The notes under the pieces were generated by a model. It was not told where the DNA came from and searched no databases. It saw only the letters and a program-made list of their open reading frames with translations. From NCBI GenBank assembly GCA_934500705.1, contig CAKSTI010000007.1, positions 1-64,000 of the forward strand: a stretch of 64,000 nt of DNA, read 5' to 3'. Positions within the stretch are counted from its first letter, which is position 1, and each line of letters starts with the position of its first letter. Both the position numbers and the translations under genes were made by a program. Shown here piece after piece: positions 40,930-50,325 of the stretch. This DNA is from an uncultured Clostridia bacterium. GTDB taxonomy: Bacteria > Bacillota > Clostridia > UMGS1810.

Positions 40930-41910
40930 TTAAAGCAGTTTTGCTCTGAGTTCCTCTGCGCTCATTGCGCTTAAATATGCCGGCGGAACATCGAGAACGG
41001 TTTTGCACCCCGTCATACCCTCTTTGTTCATTCTGTATGCGGCACGTGCGTAGGCAACGAGAACCGATGCGGTAAACTCCGGGTTGGAGTCAAGCTTTAA
41101 GCTGTACTCTATAACGTGGCTGTTCTCGCCGTTTACTCCCGTTTTGCCGCTGCGGATAACGGAGCCGCCGTGCGGAATTGCACTGTGATTTCTTTTAAGC
41201 TCCTCCTCGGAGATAAAGTACACGGTTGTATCATAGTCCGCAAAGTAGTTGGGCATAGTCTTGATTTCACGCTCTATGCGTTCAATGTCTGCTCCGTCCT
41301 CTGCGACCACATAGCACTCACGGGTGTGCTTCTGACGGGTGGTGAGAGTCGGGTTCTTGCCGGAGCGCACCGCCTCCACCGCCTCGGGAACGGGCACGGT
41401 GTACTGGCGTGCGTCAACAACGCCGTCAATTCTGCGGATTGCGTCCGAATGTCCCTGGCTTACGCCTCTGCCCCAGAAGGTATAGTCACTGCCGTCTGTG
41501 AGAATTGCGTTAGAATACATTCTCGCAAGTGAGAACATACCGGGGTCCCAGCCGACGGATATAATCGCCGTGTTGCCGCCGCCCAGTGCGGCTTTATTTA
41601 CATTCTCAAAATGTTCGGGGATTTTTGCGTGAGTGTCAAAGCTGTCTATAACGTTAAAGTATTTGGCATATTCCGGCGTCTGAACGGGCAGGTCCGTCGC
41701 ACTGCCGCCGCAGATTATAAGCACGTCTATCTTATCCTTCATTTTAACGGCATCGTCTGCGCTCATAACGGGCACGCCGTCCGTCAGGATTTTAACATTT
41801 TGCGGCGCTCTCCTTGTAAACACTGCCGCAAGCTCGGCGTCGGGGTTCTGCGCTATGGCGCATTCAACGCCACGGCCGAGGTTGCCGTAACCTAAAATTC
41901 CTATTTTCAT
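40930..41910 (-). CDS. ddh: meso-Diaminopimelate dehydrogenase
   Basis: The 326-residue NADPH enzyme that makes meso-diaminopimelate from tetrahydrodipicolinate in one step. It has the N-terminal motif ILGYGNLGRGVE, CGGSATDLPVQ, ISVGWDPGMFS, and the substrate-binding stretch FWGRGVSQGHSDAIRRI, all typical of Ddh. It feeds lysine and cross-linked peptidoglycan. It lies 18 nt after the D-Ala-D-Ala carboxypeptidase gene, so two wall-metabolism genes share an operon. Confidence 0.94.
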   Translation of the reverse strand: MKIGILGYGNLGRGVECAIAQNPDAELAAVFTRRAPQNVKILTDGVPVMSADDAVKMKDKIDVLIICGGSATDLPVQTPEYAKYFNVIDSFDTHAKIPEHFENVNKAALGGGNTAIISVGWDPGMFSLARMYSNAILTDGSDYTFWGRGVSQGHSDAIRRIDGVVDARQYTVPVPEAVEAVRSGKNPTLTTRQKHTRECYVVAEDGADIERIEREIKTMPNYFADYDTTVYFISEEELKRNHSAIPHGGSVIRSGKTGVNGENSHVIEYSLKLDSNPEFTASVLVAYARAAYRMNKEGMTGCKTVLDVPPAYLSAMSAEELRAKLL

Positions 41911-41928
41911 AAATATCTCTCCTTTGTG

Positions 41929-43209
41929 CTAAAATTCTATATATGCCGCCATATCGGCATTGCTCCACTTAAAGTTAAAGTAATTTGCCAGCTCGTCTAC
42001 CGAAATACAGGTGTAACCGCCGACGTTGTAAACATCTTTTAAGATATGCTCTCCGCCGTCTGTGTCAAGTGCAACGGTGATGTTGCTGTCCTTTACAAAA
42101 AACGCCCTCTGACCGTTTCTGTTTTTGTAAATATCAAGTGCAATGGGATCTGTGCCCTTGTCCTTGTTGCGCCTTATAATCAGCTTGCGTGCGCTGTCGT
42201 CGTATGTCACGTCAAAGCCGTAGTTTGCCAAATCCTCGGCGATTATAACGGCGTGGGTTGCATCTCCCGTGTAGCAGAATGTGGGCATTTCGAGTCCGCC
42301 GACAAAGGTGCGCATATTGGTGTATCGGACGCTGTTTTTCCTGTCGCCGAGAACCGCAAAGCCGTAGTCCAAGAGCCTTATCGTGTCGGTAAATCTCTGC
42401 CCTGCGGACGACGAACCCATTGTAACGGTAATAACTCTCATTCCGTCCCTTGACGCCGTACCGCAGAAGCACGCACCTGCCGCAGTGCCCGTGCCCGTTT
42501 TAAGACCGTCGGCACCCGGATAGTAATAGGTATCGAGCAGGTGATTTGTGGTCTTGTATGTTGCGCCTTTAAACGCAACAGATTTCTTTGAGGCACGTGT
42601 TATTATATCGGGAAATCGCATAATAGTGTTCCTTGCAATCGTCGCCATAGAAACCGGCGTTACCTGATTGTCGGCAACGCCGCAGCTGTCGTAAAAGCGT
42701 GCGTTTACGCCCATTCTTTGAGCGGTGGCGTTCATTCTGTTTACAAAAGCCGCCTCGCTTCCGCCTCCGACAAGCTCTGCAAGCGCAACGGTTGCCGCAC
42801 TCGCCGAGTACGTTATTACAATGCCCATTATCTCGTCAACTGTGTAAAACGTGTCGGGATTTAGTGCAATCATATTCTGATACAGTTTGTTCCTCGATTT
42901 ATAATAAACGTTATTGCTGATTGGCACACGGGTGTTTAAGGCAATTTCGCCGTTTTCCAATGCCTCGTAAACGCAGTAAAGCGTCATAATCTTGGTCATA
43001 CTTGCCGGCACTCTGGGAGTATAGCCGCCAAGCTCATAGAGAACCTCGCCGGTTTCGTAGTCCATAACGCACGCTCCGGCAGAGGAGATGTAGCTGCTTC
43101 CGACGTATGCCGCCTGCGCCTGCATTGACGGAGAAACGGCGGTGAAAACAACAACCAGCGCAAGCATCACGGCGCAAAGCGGCCGTGTCTTAGAAAAACG
43201 TGAAAACAT
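41929..43209 (-). CDS. D-alanyl-D-alanine carboxypeptidase (PBP5/DacA-like) with C-terminal stalk domain
   Basis: A 426-residue exported serine peptidase: signal peptide (1-34), SxxK motif SMTK (Ser 70, Lys 73), KTG motif at 237-239 (GLKTGTG). The second motif reads Tyr-Ser-Ala-Ser (S135-A136-S137) where SxN is expected. The fold is otherwise preserved. The C-terminal 100 residues resemble the copper amine oxidase-like stalk repeat (VTYDDSARKLIIRR, VGGYTCISVDELANYF) instead of the usual PBP5 C-terminal amphipathic anchor. It trims the terminal D-Ala from peptidoglycan stem peptides. Transcribed with ddh from a perfect consensus promoter. Confidence 0.9.
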   Translation of the reverse strand: MFSRFSKTRPLCAVMLALVVVFTAVSPSMQAQAAYVGSSYISSAGACVMDYETGEVLYELGGYTPRVPASMTKIMTLYCVYEALENGEIALNTRVPISNNVYYKSRNKLYQNMIALNPDTFYTVDEIMGIVITYSASAATVALAELVGGGSEAAFVNRMNATAQRMGVNARFYDSCGVADNQVTPVSMATIARNTIMRFPDIITRASKKSVAFKGATYKTTNHLLDTYYYPGADGLKTGTGTAAGACFCGTASRDGMRVITVTMGSSSAGQRFTDTIRLLDYGFAVLGDRKNSVRYTNMRTFVGGLEMPTFCYTGDATHAVIIAEDLANYGFDVTYDDSARKLIIRRNKDKGTDPIALDIYKNRNGQRAFFVKDSNITVALDTDGGEHILKDVYNVGGYTCISVDELANYFNFKWSNADMAAYIEF

Positions 43210-43241
43210 AATTATAACCTACCCTTTTTTGTAATACAAAA

Positions 43242-43270
43242 ATTATAGCACTTGTTGAAAATCCTGTCAA
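43242..43270 (-). promoter_or_regulatory. Sigma-A promoter of the carboxypeptidase-ddh operon
   Basis: Perfect TTGACA (43265-43270) and TATAAT (43242-43247) with a 17-nt spacer and TG-extended -10. Confidence 0.92.
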
Positions 43271-43294
43271 TAAAGATTTGCTCTTTTTGCACAG

Positions 43295-43324
43295 AAAATG
43301 CGCAGACCGCAGTCTGCGCATTTT
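43295..43324. terminator. Terminator of the LuxR-surface protein operon
   Basis: A 12-bp perfect stem (AAAATGCGCAGA with TCTGCGCATTTT) directly after the surface-protein stop, with T-runs on both strands. Confidence 0.88.
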
Positions 43325-43327
43325 TGG

Positions 43328-46300
43328 TTATTGCACCTCGCACAAAGGAAGCATTTCGTCAAGGTTGTTCCAGAGCATAAATGATATTTTGTCCGCATCA
43401 TCGCCGTTTAAGCCGAGTTCGGCAAGAGTTACCGTTGTATCGGCGGTAATATCCTTTGTCTTTACATCGACGAGGGTATCGCCCTTTCTGCTGACCGCAA
43501 TGAGTACGCAGGCTTGCGGGATGTTATAAATCTCTGCATTTTCGCCGTCCGCAATTATAAAAGGCTTTTTCTCGTTGCTGTAACCCGTCTTTGAACTGCG
43601 GTACACGGTTTTACCTTCAAAATTGGGGTATGCGTCCGTGCCTATTGTCTGTTTCCACAAGCCGTCGTGCTTGCCGTCATTTAACAGATACGCCGCACGG
43701 CCGGTGTTCCACTCCGTCACGGCATCTGCCGTATGCTTATCGGCGTTTGCGCCGCCAAAGGGCGTTGCACCTTTCTCATACACGCAGTTTCTGACGGTGT
43801 CGCTGCAATCCTTTACTGTTCCAATCAGTGCCGCACCGTTTGTGCAGCCTGCCGCAAATGAGTTTTTAAGACCGCCGAAATTCAAATTGTTGATGTAACC
43901 CAGTATACCGCCAACATAGCCGCCTTTCTGACCGGTAACACTGCCGGTAAATCCGCAGTGCGAAATTGTGACAAGCTGATTTGCATAGCCGACAACTCCG
44001 CCCAGACAGTCCCAAACATTCGGCAGATTGATTGTGCCGTTATATATACATTTTTCAACCGTCAGTGTGCCGCCCAAACTCTCGGAACTTCCCAATACTC
44101 CGCCGACGTGCTTCGCCGCACCGGAACCCGAAATATTGACATAGGAAACAATACCCGATATTAAGGCACCGCCCTTTGCATTGCCGACCGCACCGCCGAT
44201 GTGCGTGTACGCACTGTTTACGGTAATAGTGCCCGAAACGGTGAAATCTCTGACCTCTCCGCCGTTTACCACGCCGAACAGTCCCTGTTTGTTCCCCGAA
44301 ACGGTCAGGACGTAATTGGTAATCTTTGCACCTTTGCCGTCAAATTTGCCCTTAAAGGGATTTGCCTCGGTGCCGATTATAACGCTTTCGCCGTTTAAGT
44401 CAATGTCATTTGCCAAGACAGCATTAAGCGTCTTTCCGCCGTTTATCTGATGTGCAAACCACTGCAACTGCTTTGCCGTGCGGATTTCCACTGCGCCGTC
44501 ACCGTCGCTGTCAACCGCCTTTTCCTCATATCCGCAGGCGCAGGTACCGATATCGCCGAGATTATGAGTATGTTCGACCACGCTTACCGTCTGCGTGATT
44601 TTATCCGTATACATATTAACAAGCGTGCCGTCGGCTCCCTGCAAAGCGTAGCCGTCCAACAAATCCCCGACCGTTTTGCCGTTTAAGACCGTAATATTTT
44701 CAAATGTTCCGCCCGTAATCTGCGTACTTCCGCCGTTTACGGTAAGATTTTTTACCGTTCCGCCCGACACGCTGAGATGTGCCGAATCGGAAAGATTAAT
44801 CTTGTTTACCGTACCGTCATTTACACGGAGAGAAGCACCCTCATCAACCGAAATACTGCTGTTGAATTTGCCGTACTCGGCTGTAAGCTGTGCCGTGCCG
44901 CCAAGCGCAATATCGCCGACAGTTGCCGCATATTCAAGCCCTAGCTTTATTTTGGCATCGCCGCTTAATGCAAAACCGTCTTTATCCGCATAATACAGCC
45001 TAAGCAGTTTGCCCGCATTTTCCTCATTTTGCGCTTCATTCAAAGCGTCCGAAAAATGAACATAATACTCACCGCCCGAAGACGTCGAGTCATCAGCAAG
45101 CACAGCGGAATTGATAACCGCACGTCCGTCCCTCATCGGAATATCCATATACCCGTCATTACCCTTGATATAGTTTTGGAATGTATATTCCCCAGGCTCG
45201 GTCGCAGTCGGAATTTCCTCCGTCCATTCGCCGTCCTCGTCAAACCGATACATCATAACACCGTTGAATATTTGCGGAACCGAATGCACCAGCTGTTGAG
45301 GAGCGCCCGTGTATGTATAAAGCGGATAGATGTTCCAGCCTATGCACACATTGCCGTCCTCGTCAAAAAAATCTTCCGGCATTACGCACGTAGGTCTTGA
45401 TACGCCTATGCGGATTTCAAACGGTTCGGTCTTTGTAACATATTTTTCGACAGGAAGAGTGCCGGTCCCCCCGGAGTAGTCAACCTTCTTTTTACCGAGG
45501 TATGCAGCCAAAACTGCATACGCCTTATAGGCTCCTGTTCCCGGAAACATATTGTATTTAAGTGTAGCGGTTGTAGTCTTATCTTTAACGGGGTAACGCA
45601 CCCAAGGCTCTATCGTCTTGTCAAACGTGGTAAAATTGTCGGACATCCAACCACAATCAAGCTTTGTTTCACTGCCGTCTTCATTTATTAAAATAAAGCC
45701 TTCAATATTATATGCCGACTTTTCATAATAAGGCGTTTCGTGAAAATTAATCGGAACCTTAATTTCTCCGCCGACTTTTGCCTCAACATCGGCAATCGGA
45801 TCTATCTTAAACGAAACGGGATGCACAACGGCATTTTCCATACTTGTCACCGCCGAAAGCTTATACCAGTATTCATTTTCGTCATTTCTGTCATCTTTTT
45901 GAATACAGAACGTATCCTCTATCAAATGGTCGCAAATGGTCTTGCCGTCGGTTACGGAAAGGTTACCGTACGTTCCGCCGCCGACACGTCCGCCTGCGCC
46001 GATTTTGCCGACGGGGATATTTCCCTTGCCCCACACGCCTGCGCCGTTTTGCATAACAAGTGCACTGCACGCAATGTCAAAGCCGTTTAAATCCAAAGTA
46101 AAATCGCCGTCAAGAGTTATCTCTCCGTCTGATGAAACGGGCGCAAACAGCATAAGAGTGCACCCTGAGTTTTCGGAAAGTTCTGCCGCATTATGCGCAT
46201 CAAAGAATGTGTCAAAGTATTCGTCAGGCTTGTTTTTGCATATAATCTTTGCAGCATAGCTGCCCACCGACAGCGCCGCCTTCTCAGATACAACTCTCTT

Positions 46301-47554
46301 TTCGCCCTCGCCGAAAGCCAGTTTAAACGGATAAACTCCCCTATTTGTTGTTCCGTCTGTTTTAAATATTAATTTTTCGTCTGCAAAAGAGGCTGTTATG
46401 CCGCTCGGCGTATCCCTTGTCCATTCAATCTGCGGAATTTCCTCTGCCTTAATATTTTTTGTATTGAGTCCGAACGCAGCCGTGCTGTCCTTCTCTGCCG
46501 CAAGCTCCGCACCGGAGTCGGTAATTGCAAGTTTGCGCTCGTTATTGCGCCGTGCAACAACCGTTTTTGCCGGGGCGTTGCCGGTTGTGTATTCATAGAA
46601 ATACTTAAAATTCTGACTGCTCTCATCGTCAGACAATCTTACAGTTTTAATGTTTCTTGAAAGCTCGCCTGCAACGCTGTTCTCGTCCGCATTAAGCTCC
46701 GGCGAACCGAGCGCAATAATCTCCTCGTCAACGGTTTCGTAATCAATGCCGCTCTTTTCGCCGACGGCATATAAAACGCCCTCGCTGTACTGCGGAAATG
46801 CCAGCTTGCCGGACGCTCCGTAGTCCTTTCCGCTTGCGGTCACTCTGCCGCCCGCAATGACTAACCCCTCGCTGTTTTCACCCCAACCTGAAAGCACGCC
46901 GACGCTTATGTTGTAGTACTTTCTGCCCGTAGTTGTTCCGCCCTTTGCAATCAGATGTCCGCCTTTTATATGAATAGTATCATATCCGTTACAATATACG
47001 CCGTACGCAGACGAATAGTTTGCAAAATCATACAGGTCCGATTTGCTGTCGCACTTCATTGTTCCGCCTATGCCTTCAAGTGTTCCGCTGTTTAACGTGA
47101 ATGAACCTTCAATCGCTGAGCTGTACGCATTCCAGGATACGGGGAAATACTTTTCGGTATCTTCCGGTTCAAGATGCGGACCGTAAACGGTGAGCCTTCC
47201 GTCACCGCTTATCACCGGGTCATTAAGTCCCATTGTACGTACAACCTTAGCGGAGCTTGTAATTACGCTTGTTCCGTTTAAAATAATGCTGCATTCAAGT
47301 CTTATCAAAAAGCCCGTCGCATACTCTCCCGCTCTCTCCGCAAAGTCATAATTAAAGCTGTTGAATGTCAGTGTGTTTGCATCTTTATCCCAAACAAGGG
47401 TGCCGCCCTTTTGGTCAACCCATACCGTACTTTCCGTATCGGCATCAATAATAATTCCTTCACCTGTCAAATTCACCCTGTTTTCTGCCGCCCAAGCGGG
47501 AACGGAGCCTAAAATCATCACCGCAGCAAGCAGTACACAAATCAGTTTTCGCAA
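43328..47554 (-). CDS. Very large secreted protein with GLUG-type beta-helix repeats
   Basis: A 1408-residue exported protein: signal peptide (about 1-23, ending PAWA-AE) and beta-helix-like stretches (about 130-260 and 860-960) built of short repeats such as LSVSGGTVKNLTVNGGSTQITGG. A His/Cys motif HTHNLGDIGTCACGYEEK, common in gut surface proteins, and a GLUG region (about 1050-1250; LANDIDLNGE, GKFDGKGAKITNY, GLFGVVNGGEVRDF, VGGILGYI) follow. No LPXTG, SLH or other wall anchor is present, so it is released or held non-covalently. Function is likely adhesion or glycan contact (inference). The start is a TTG at 47554 with GGGAGGG upstream, 13 nt after the MalT-like regulator. Confidence 0.82.
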   Translation of the reverse strand: MRKLICVLLAAVMILGSVPAWAAENRVNLTGEGIIIDADTESTVWVDQKGGTLVWDKDANTLTFNSFNYDFAERAGEYATGFLIRLECSIILNGTSVITSSAKVVRTMGLNDPVISGDGRLTVYGPHLEPEDTEKYFPVSWNAYSSAIEGSFTLNSGTLEGIGGTMKCDSKSDLYDFANYSSAYGVYCNGYDTIHIKGGHLIAKGGTTTGRKYYNISVGVLSGWGENSEGLVIAGGRVTASGKDYGASGKLAFPQYSEGVLYAVGEKSGIDYETVDEEIIALGSPELNADENSVAGELSRNIKTVRLSDDESSQNFKYFYEYTTGNAPAKTVVARRNNERKLAITDSGAELAAEKDSTAAFGLNTKNIKAEEIPQIEWTRDTPSGITASFADEKLIFKTDGTTNRGVYPFKLAFGEGEKRVVSEKAALSVGSYAAKIICKNKPDEYFDTFFDAHNAAELSENSGCTLMLFAPVSSDGEITLDGDFTLDLNGFDIACSALVMQNGAGVWGKGNIPVGKIGAGGRVGGGTYGNLSVTDGKTICDHLIEDTFCIQKDDRNDENEYWYKLSAVTSMENAVVHPVSFKIDPIADVEAKVGGEIKVPINFHETPYYEKSAYNIEGFILINEDGSETKLDCGWMSDNFTTFDKTIEPWVRYPVKDKTTTATLKYNMFPGTGAYKAYAVLAAYLGKKKVDYSGGTGTLPVEKYVTKTEPFEIRIGVSRPTCVMPEDFFDEDGNVCIGWNIYPLYTYTGAPQQLVHSVPQIFNGVMMYRFDEDGEWTEEIPTATEPGEYTFQNYIKGNDGYMDIPMRDGRAVINSAVLADDSTSSGGEYYVHFSDALNEAQNEENAGKLLRLYYADKDGFALSGDAKIKLGLEYAATVGDIALGGTAQLTAEYGKFNSSISVDEGASLRVNDGTVNKINLSDSAHLSVSGGTVKNLTVNGGSTQITGGTFENITVLNGKTVGDLLDGYALQGADGTLVNMYTDKITQTVSVVEHTHNLGDIGTCACGYEEKAVDSDGDGAVEIRTAKQLQWFAHQINGGKTLNAVLANDIDLNGESVIIGTEANPFKGKFDGKGAKITNYVLTVSGNKQGLFGVVNGGEVRDFTVSGTITVNSAYTHIGGAVGNAKGGALISGIVSYVNISGSGAAKHVGGVLGSSESLGGTLTVEKCIYNGTINLPNVWDCLGGVVGYANQLVTISHCGFTGSVTGQKGGYVGGILGYINNLNFGGLKNSFAAGCTNGAALIGTVKDCSDTVRNCVYEKGATPFGGANADKHTADAVTEWNTGRAAYLLNDGKHDGLWKQTIGTDAYPNFEGKTVYRSSKTGYSNEKKPFIIADGENAEIYNIPQACVLIAVSRKGDTLVDVKTKDITADTTVTLAELGLNGDDADKISFMLWNNLDEMLPLCEVQ

Positions 47555-47567
47555 TTTTGTTCCCTCC

Positions 47568-49904
47568 CTATATTATTTTCAGCTTTTTTGCAATAGTCTT
47601 TGCCTCGCTGCGTCGGCTTGCGCCGAGCTTTTGCAGAATATGGCTTGTGTGGCTCTTGACCGTTGCAAGCTTTATGTTTAAAATCTCGCCTATTTCCGCA
47701 TTGCTCTTGTCTGCGCACACAAGGCGCAAAACCTGCATTTCCGCATCTGTCAGCTTTTCGGTCTGTTTTGCCGCCGTCTGCAAAAATTCGGGGTAGTACA
47801 CCGCCTGTGCTCTTGCAGTCTTTATGACCTTTTCGGCAAATTCACCCTTAAAACCGCCTTTATCCAAAAGCGGCAAAACCGCAATGCCGTACTCGCCCAC
47901 CGTGCGCACAAAGCTGTACTCTTCCGCAATTTCCATCGCACGCTCCATGTCGGGGCGCCAGTCACTGCCTTTGCGGTACTTTGCGACGGCGGACAGAATT
48001 TTTAGATGTATCATATTTATATGTCTCGAACACGCCGTAAAAAACGGCTCCAACGGTGCAAGGGTTAAGAGTGCGCCGTCGTTGTTGCCGAGTGCTATCT
48101 CTGCCGCCGCACGGGTTAAATATTGGCAGCGTTTTAATATGCTTATCTTTAAAATATCCTTAGGCGCCTTTTCCCTGTACCACGCACCGACATACATCAT
48201 ATCCCCCTGTTTTAGGGCTATTTGGCAAAGGAGTGCGTCAATGTTTGCAAGGAACCTCTCCTTGCCCTGCTCGGCAAATCTTATTCTGAGTGCGTTTACG
48301 GTTTCCGCCGCCGCATCGGCGCAGCCGGACAGCATCTGGCTTCTTGCGAGAAGTCCGACAAGTGCAAACTCAATGTCGGGCGTGCCCTTTGCCTGAATTT
48401 CGCTCAGCCTTGAAACAAGGGTAATAATCTGCCCGGACGACTCCTCGCCCTTTTCAAACTTGCTCTCGGCAATGGCGCAGTCGGCAAGACCGATGCCGTC
48501 TTTTCCGAGGATTATCTCAACGGGTTTCCTCATAGTTTTATACAGCAAATCGTCCTTTTTGCTCCAATCCGAAAAGTCCTTTCCCCCGTTCATAATGCTT
48601 GGCAGTGCGCTTGTGACTGAAAACGGCGCAAGGCGTATCTCCTTGTTTGCGAGCAGTCTTGCCGCCACGGTAATTGCCTTGGCAATGCCGTTTATGCTCC
48701 GCTGGGGAAGTGCAATGTCGAGGTATGCAATCCGTCCTCTTGCCTCTTTTGCCGCCTCGTCGAATTTGTTTTTTGATGCGGCAAACTTTTCAAGCTCTGC
48801 GTACCACCTCTCCGAGCCGTCATAGTCGGCACGCAGGGCGCAGAGCATACTCATTCCCTGCATAAGCGAGGGAACGGCGAGGATTTGCTCCTCGGAGAGC
48901 ATTGCAAAATACCTTTCCAGTTCGTCATAATGACCCATACCGGGGTGCAGGCTTGCGCTCTTTATAATCAGCTCGGAAACCTTGTCGCTGTCGCCGCTTT
49001 TGGAGTAAAATTCCAGAGCCTTTCCGTAATTTTCTTTAAGCTCGTAATACAGACCGCCCCTACCGTAAAGAGTACGTATCTGCTCGTCGGAATATTCTCT
49101 GTGCATCTCCCACATCAAAAACTTACGGAAAAACGGCCAAAAACGGAAAACACCCCTTTTTTTTGAGATTATCATACCTGTGTTCTGCATAATATCCGCC
49201 AGGCGTTCTCCGGCGTGGCTGTCGCCGTTTGCGATTTTGGCAAGCTCCGCTTCAAAATCTTCAAAGGGCGCAAGGTTCATAAGAAACCGCCTCATCGGAA
49301 TTTCGAGCCTGCGGAAAATGGCGTCGTCAAAGTAGAAGTATATCTTATCCGCAATCTCCTCGTAAACCGACGTGTCATACGCCGTTTTTCTGCTAATTTC
49401 TCTTGCGGTAAGCGTAACCGCCAGCGGATAGCCGAATGTCCTTTTAAAAATATCCGTAATCTCCTGCTCTCCCGGCTCTGTGCCAAAGCTCTTAAACACC
49501 GCCGCCGTTTCACTGCGGCTCAAAAACAGCTCGTCATACTCCACCGTCACAAGCAGACCCGAAACCTGGAACGGCATAAGCCACCCCGGCACACGGCTGC
49601 GTGACAGGAGTACAAAGCGCTTTTGCGGATTTTCTCGGATTGAAAGGAGCAGGCACTGCCTTTCCTCCTCGCTTTCCATTCTCTGCATATCGTCAATTAA
49701 GACTATATCGGCTTTTTTTAATGCGTCCGCCGTTATCTCTCCGCTTTCGGGCGAGAGGGGTATGTATTTTTTATTTTTCAAAAGCTCGTTTGCAACCGTG
49801 GTTTTTCCGAAACCGCACGGCGCAAAAAAGTACATTATGCGGCCGCTGTTTAAAAACGTACGGAACTTTTCCGCTATCTTTTCGCTTACTGCAACATACT
49901 TCAA
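47568..49904 (-). CDS. MalT-like (LAL) LuxR family ATP-dependent regulator
   Basis: A 778-residue STAND-type regulator: P-loop FAPCGFGKTT (residues 27-36), Walker B-like DIVLIDDMQ (about 65-73), LSRSRVP sensor, a winged-helix region, a central TPR-like solenoid (about 290-700), and a C-terminal LuxR helix-turn-helix (LTDAEMQVLRLVCADKSNAE, then TVKSHTSHILQKLGASRRSEA). Such proteins activate carbohydrate or surface genes when an inducer releases ATP-bound autoinhibition. It sits 13 nt before the 1408-residue surface protein on the same strand, so it probably controls its own operon. Confidence 0.92.
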   Translation of the reverse strand: MKYVAVSEKIAEKFRTFLNSGRIMYFFAPCGFGKTTVANELLKNKKYIPLSPESGEITADALKKADIVLIDDMQRMESEEERQCLLLSIRENPQKRFVLLSRSRVPGWLMPFQVSGLLVTVEYDELFLSRSETAAVFKSFGTEPGEQEITDIFKRTFGYPLAVTLTAREISRKTAYDTSVYEEIADKIYFYFDDAIFRRLEIPMRRFLMNLAPFEDFEAELAKIANGDSHAGERLADIMQNTGMIISKKRGVFRFWPFFRKFLMWEMHREYSDEQIRTLYGRGGLYYELKENYGKALEFYSKSGDSDKVSELIIKSASLHPGMGHYDELERYFAMLSEEQILAVPSLMQGMSMLCALRADYDGSERWYAELEKFAASKNKFDEAAKEARGRIAYLDIALPQRSINGIAKAITVAARLLANKEIRLAPFSVTSALPSIMNGGKDFSDWSKKDDLLYKTMRKPVEIILGKDGIGLADCAIAESKFEKGEESSGQIITLVSRLSEIQAKGTPDIEFALVGLLARSQMLSGCADAAAETVNALRIRFAEQGKERFLANIDALLCQIALKQGDMMYVGAWYREKAPKDILKISILKRCQYLTRAAAEIALGNNDGALLTLAPLEPFFTACSRHINMIHLKILSAVAKYRKGSDWRPDMERAMEIAEEYSFVRTVGEYGIAVLPLLDKGGFKGEFAEKVIKTARAQAVYYPEFLQTAAKQTEKLTDAEMQVLRLVCADKSNAEIGEILNIKLATVKSHTSHILQKLGASRRSEAKTIAKKLKII

Positions 49905-49937
49905 TCAAACACCAACTTTCTTTCTGCCTTTTACTGT

Positions 49938-49966
49938 ATTTTAACACACAAATCAACTTTTGTCAT
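49938..49966 (-). promoter_or_regulatory. Promoter of the MalT-like regulator operon
   Basis: ATGACA (49961-49966) and TAAAAT (49938-49943), 17-nt spacer, TG-extended -10. The -35 overlaps the stop codon of the AraC fragment. Confidence 0.65.
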
Positions 49967-50325
49967 CATACCAAAGTATGATATTTTTTATTTTCCCGAT
50001 ACTCACTCGGCGATACGCCGGTATACTTTCTGAACGCACCGGAAAACGCAAGCTGACAGTCGTAACCCACGGAGAGCGCAACCTCTGCAATTTTTAAGTC
50101 CGTGTTTACGAGGAGCGACATTGCCTTTTTCATTCTTATATCCTGCAAATACTGCTTCGGCGGTATGCCGTAAATCTGTTTAAAGAGTGCGCACATATAC
50201 TTTTCCGACAGGCAGACAAAAGACGCTGTGTCCTCCATACTGATTTTTCGCTGATAGTTGTTGTCGATAAAGGTCTTTGCCATAGCGGCATCTGTGCACT
50301 TCTCCCCGTTTCCGCTCCGCTCCAA
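49966..50325 (-). CDS. AraC-type HTH domain protein, N-terminally truncated
   Basis: A complete AraC DNA-binding domain: MAKTFIDNNYQRKISMEDTA, SEKYMCALFKQIYGIPPKQYL, and second unit IAEVALSVGYDCQLAFSGAFRKYTGVSPSEYRE. From the TTG at 50325 the frame stays open upstream to a TAG at about 50374. It reads SAFFGILALLERSGNGEKC, which is the last helix of a normal AraC sensor domain. Everything before that is missing and is replaced by an antisense GH95-like remnant. This shows truncation inside the sensor domain and not a naturally short regulator. No Shine-Dalgarno is seen. Confidence 0.65.
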   Translation of the reverse strand: MERSGNGEKCTDAAMAKTFIDNNYQRKISMEDTASFVCLSEKYMCALFKQIYGIPPKQYLQDIRMKKAMSLLVNTDLKIAEVALSVGYDCQLAFSGAFRKYTGVSPSEYRENKKYHTLV

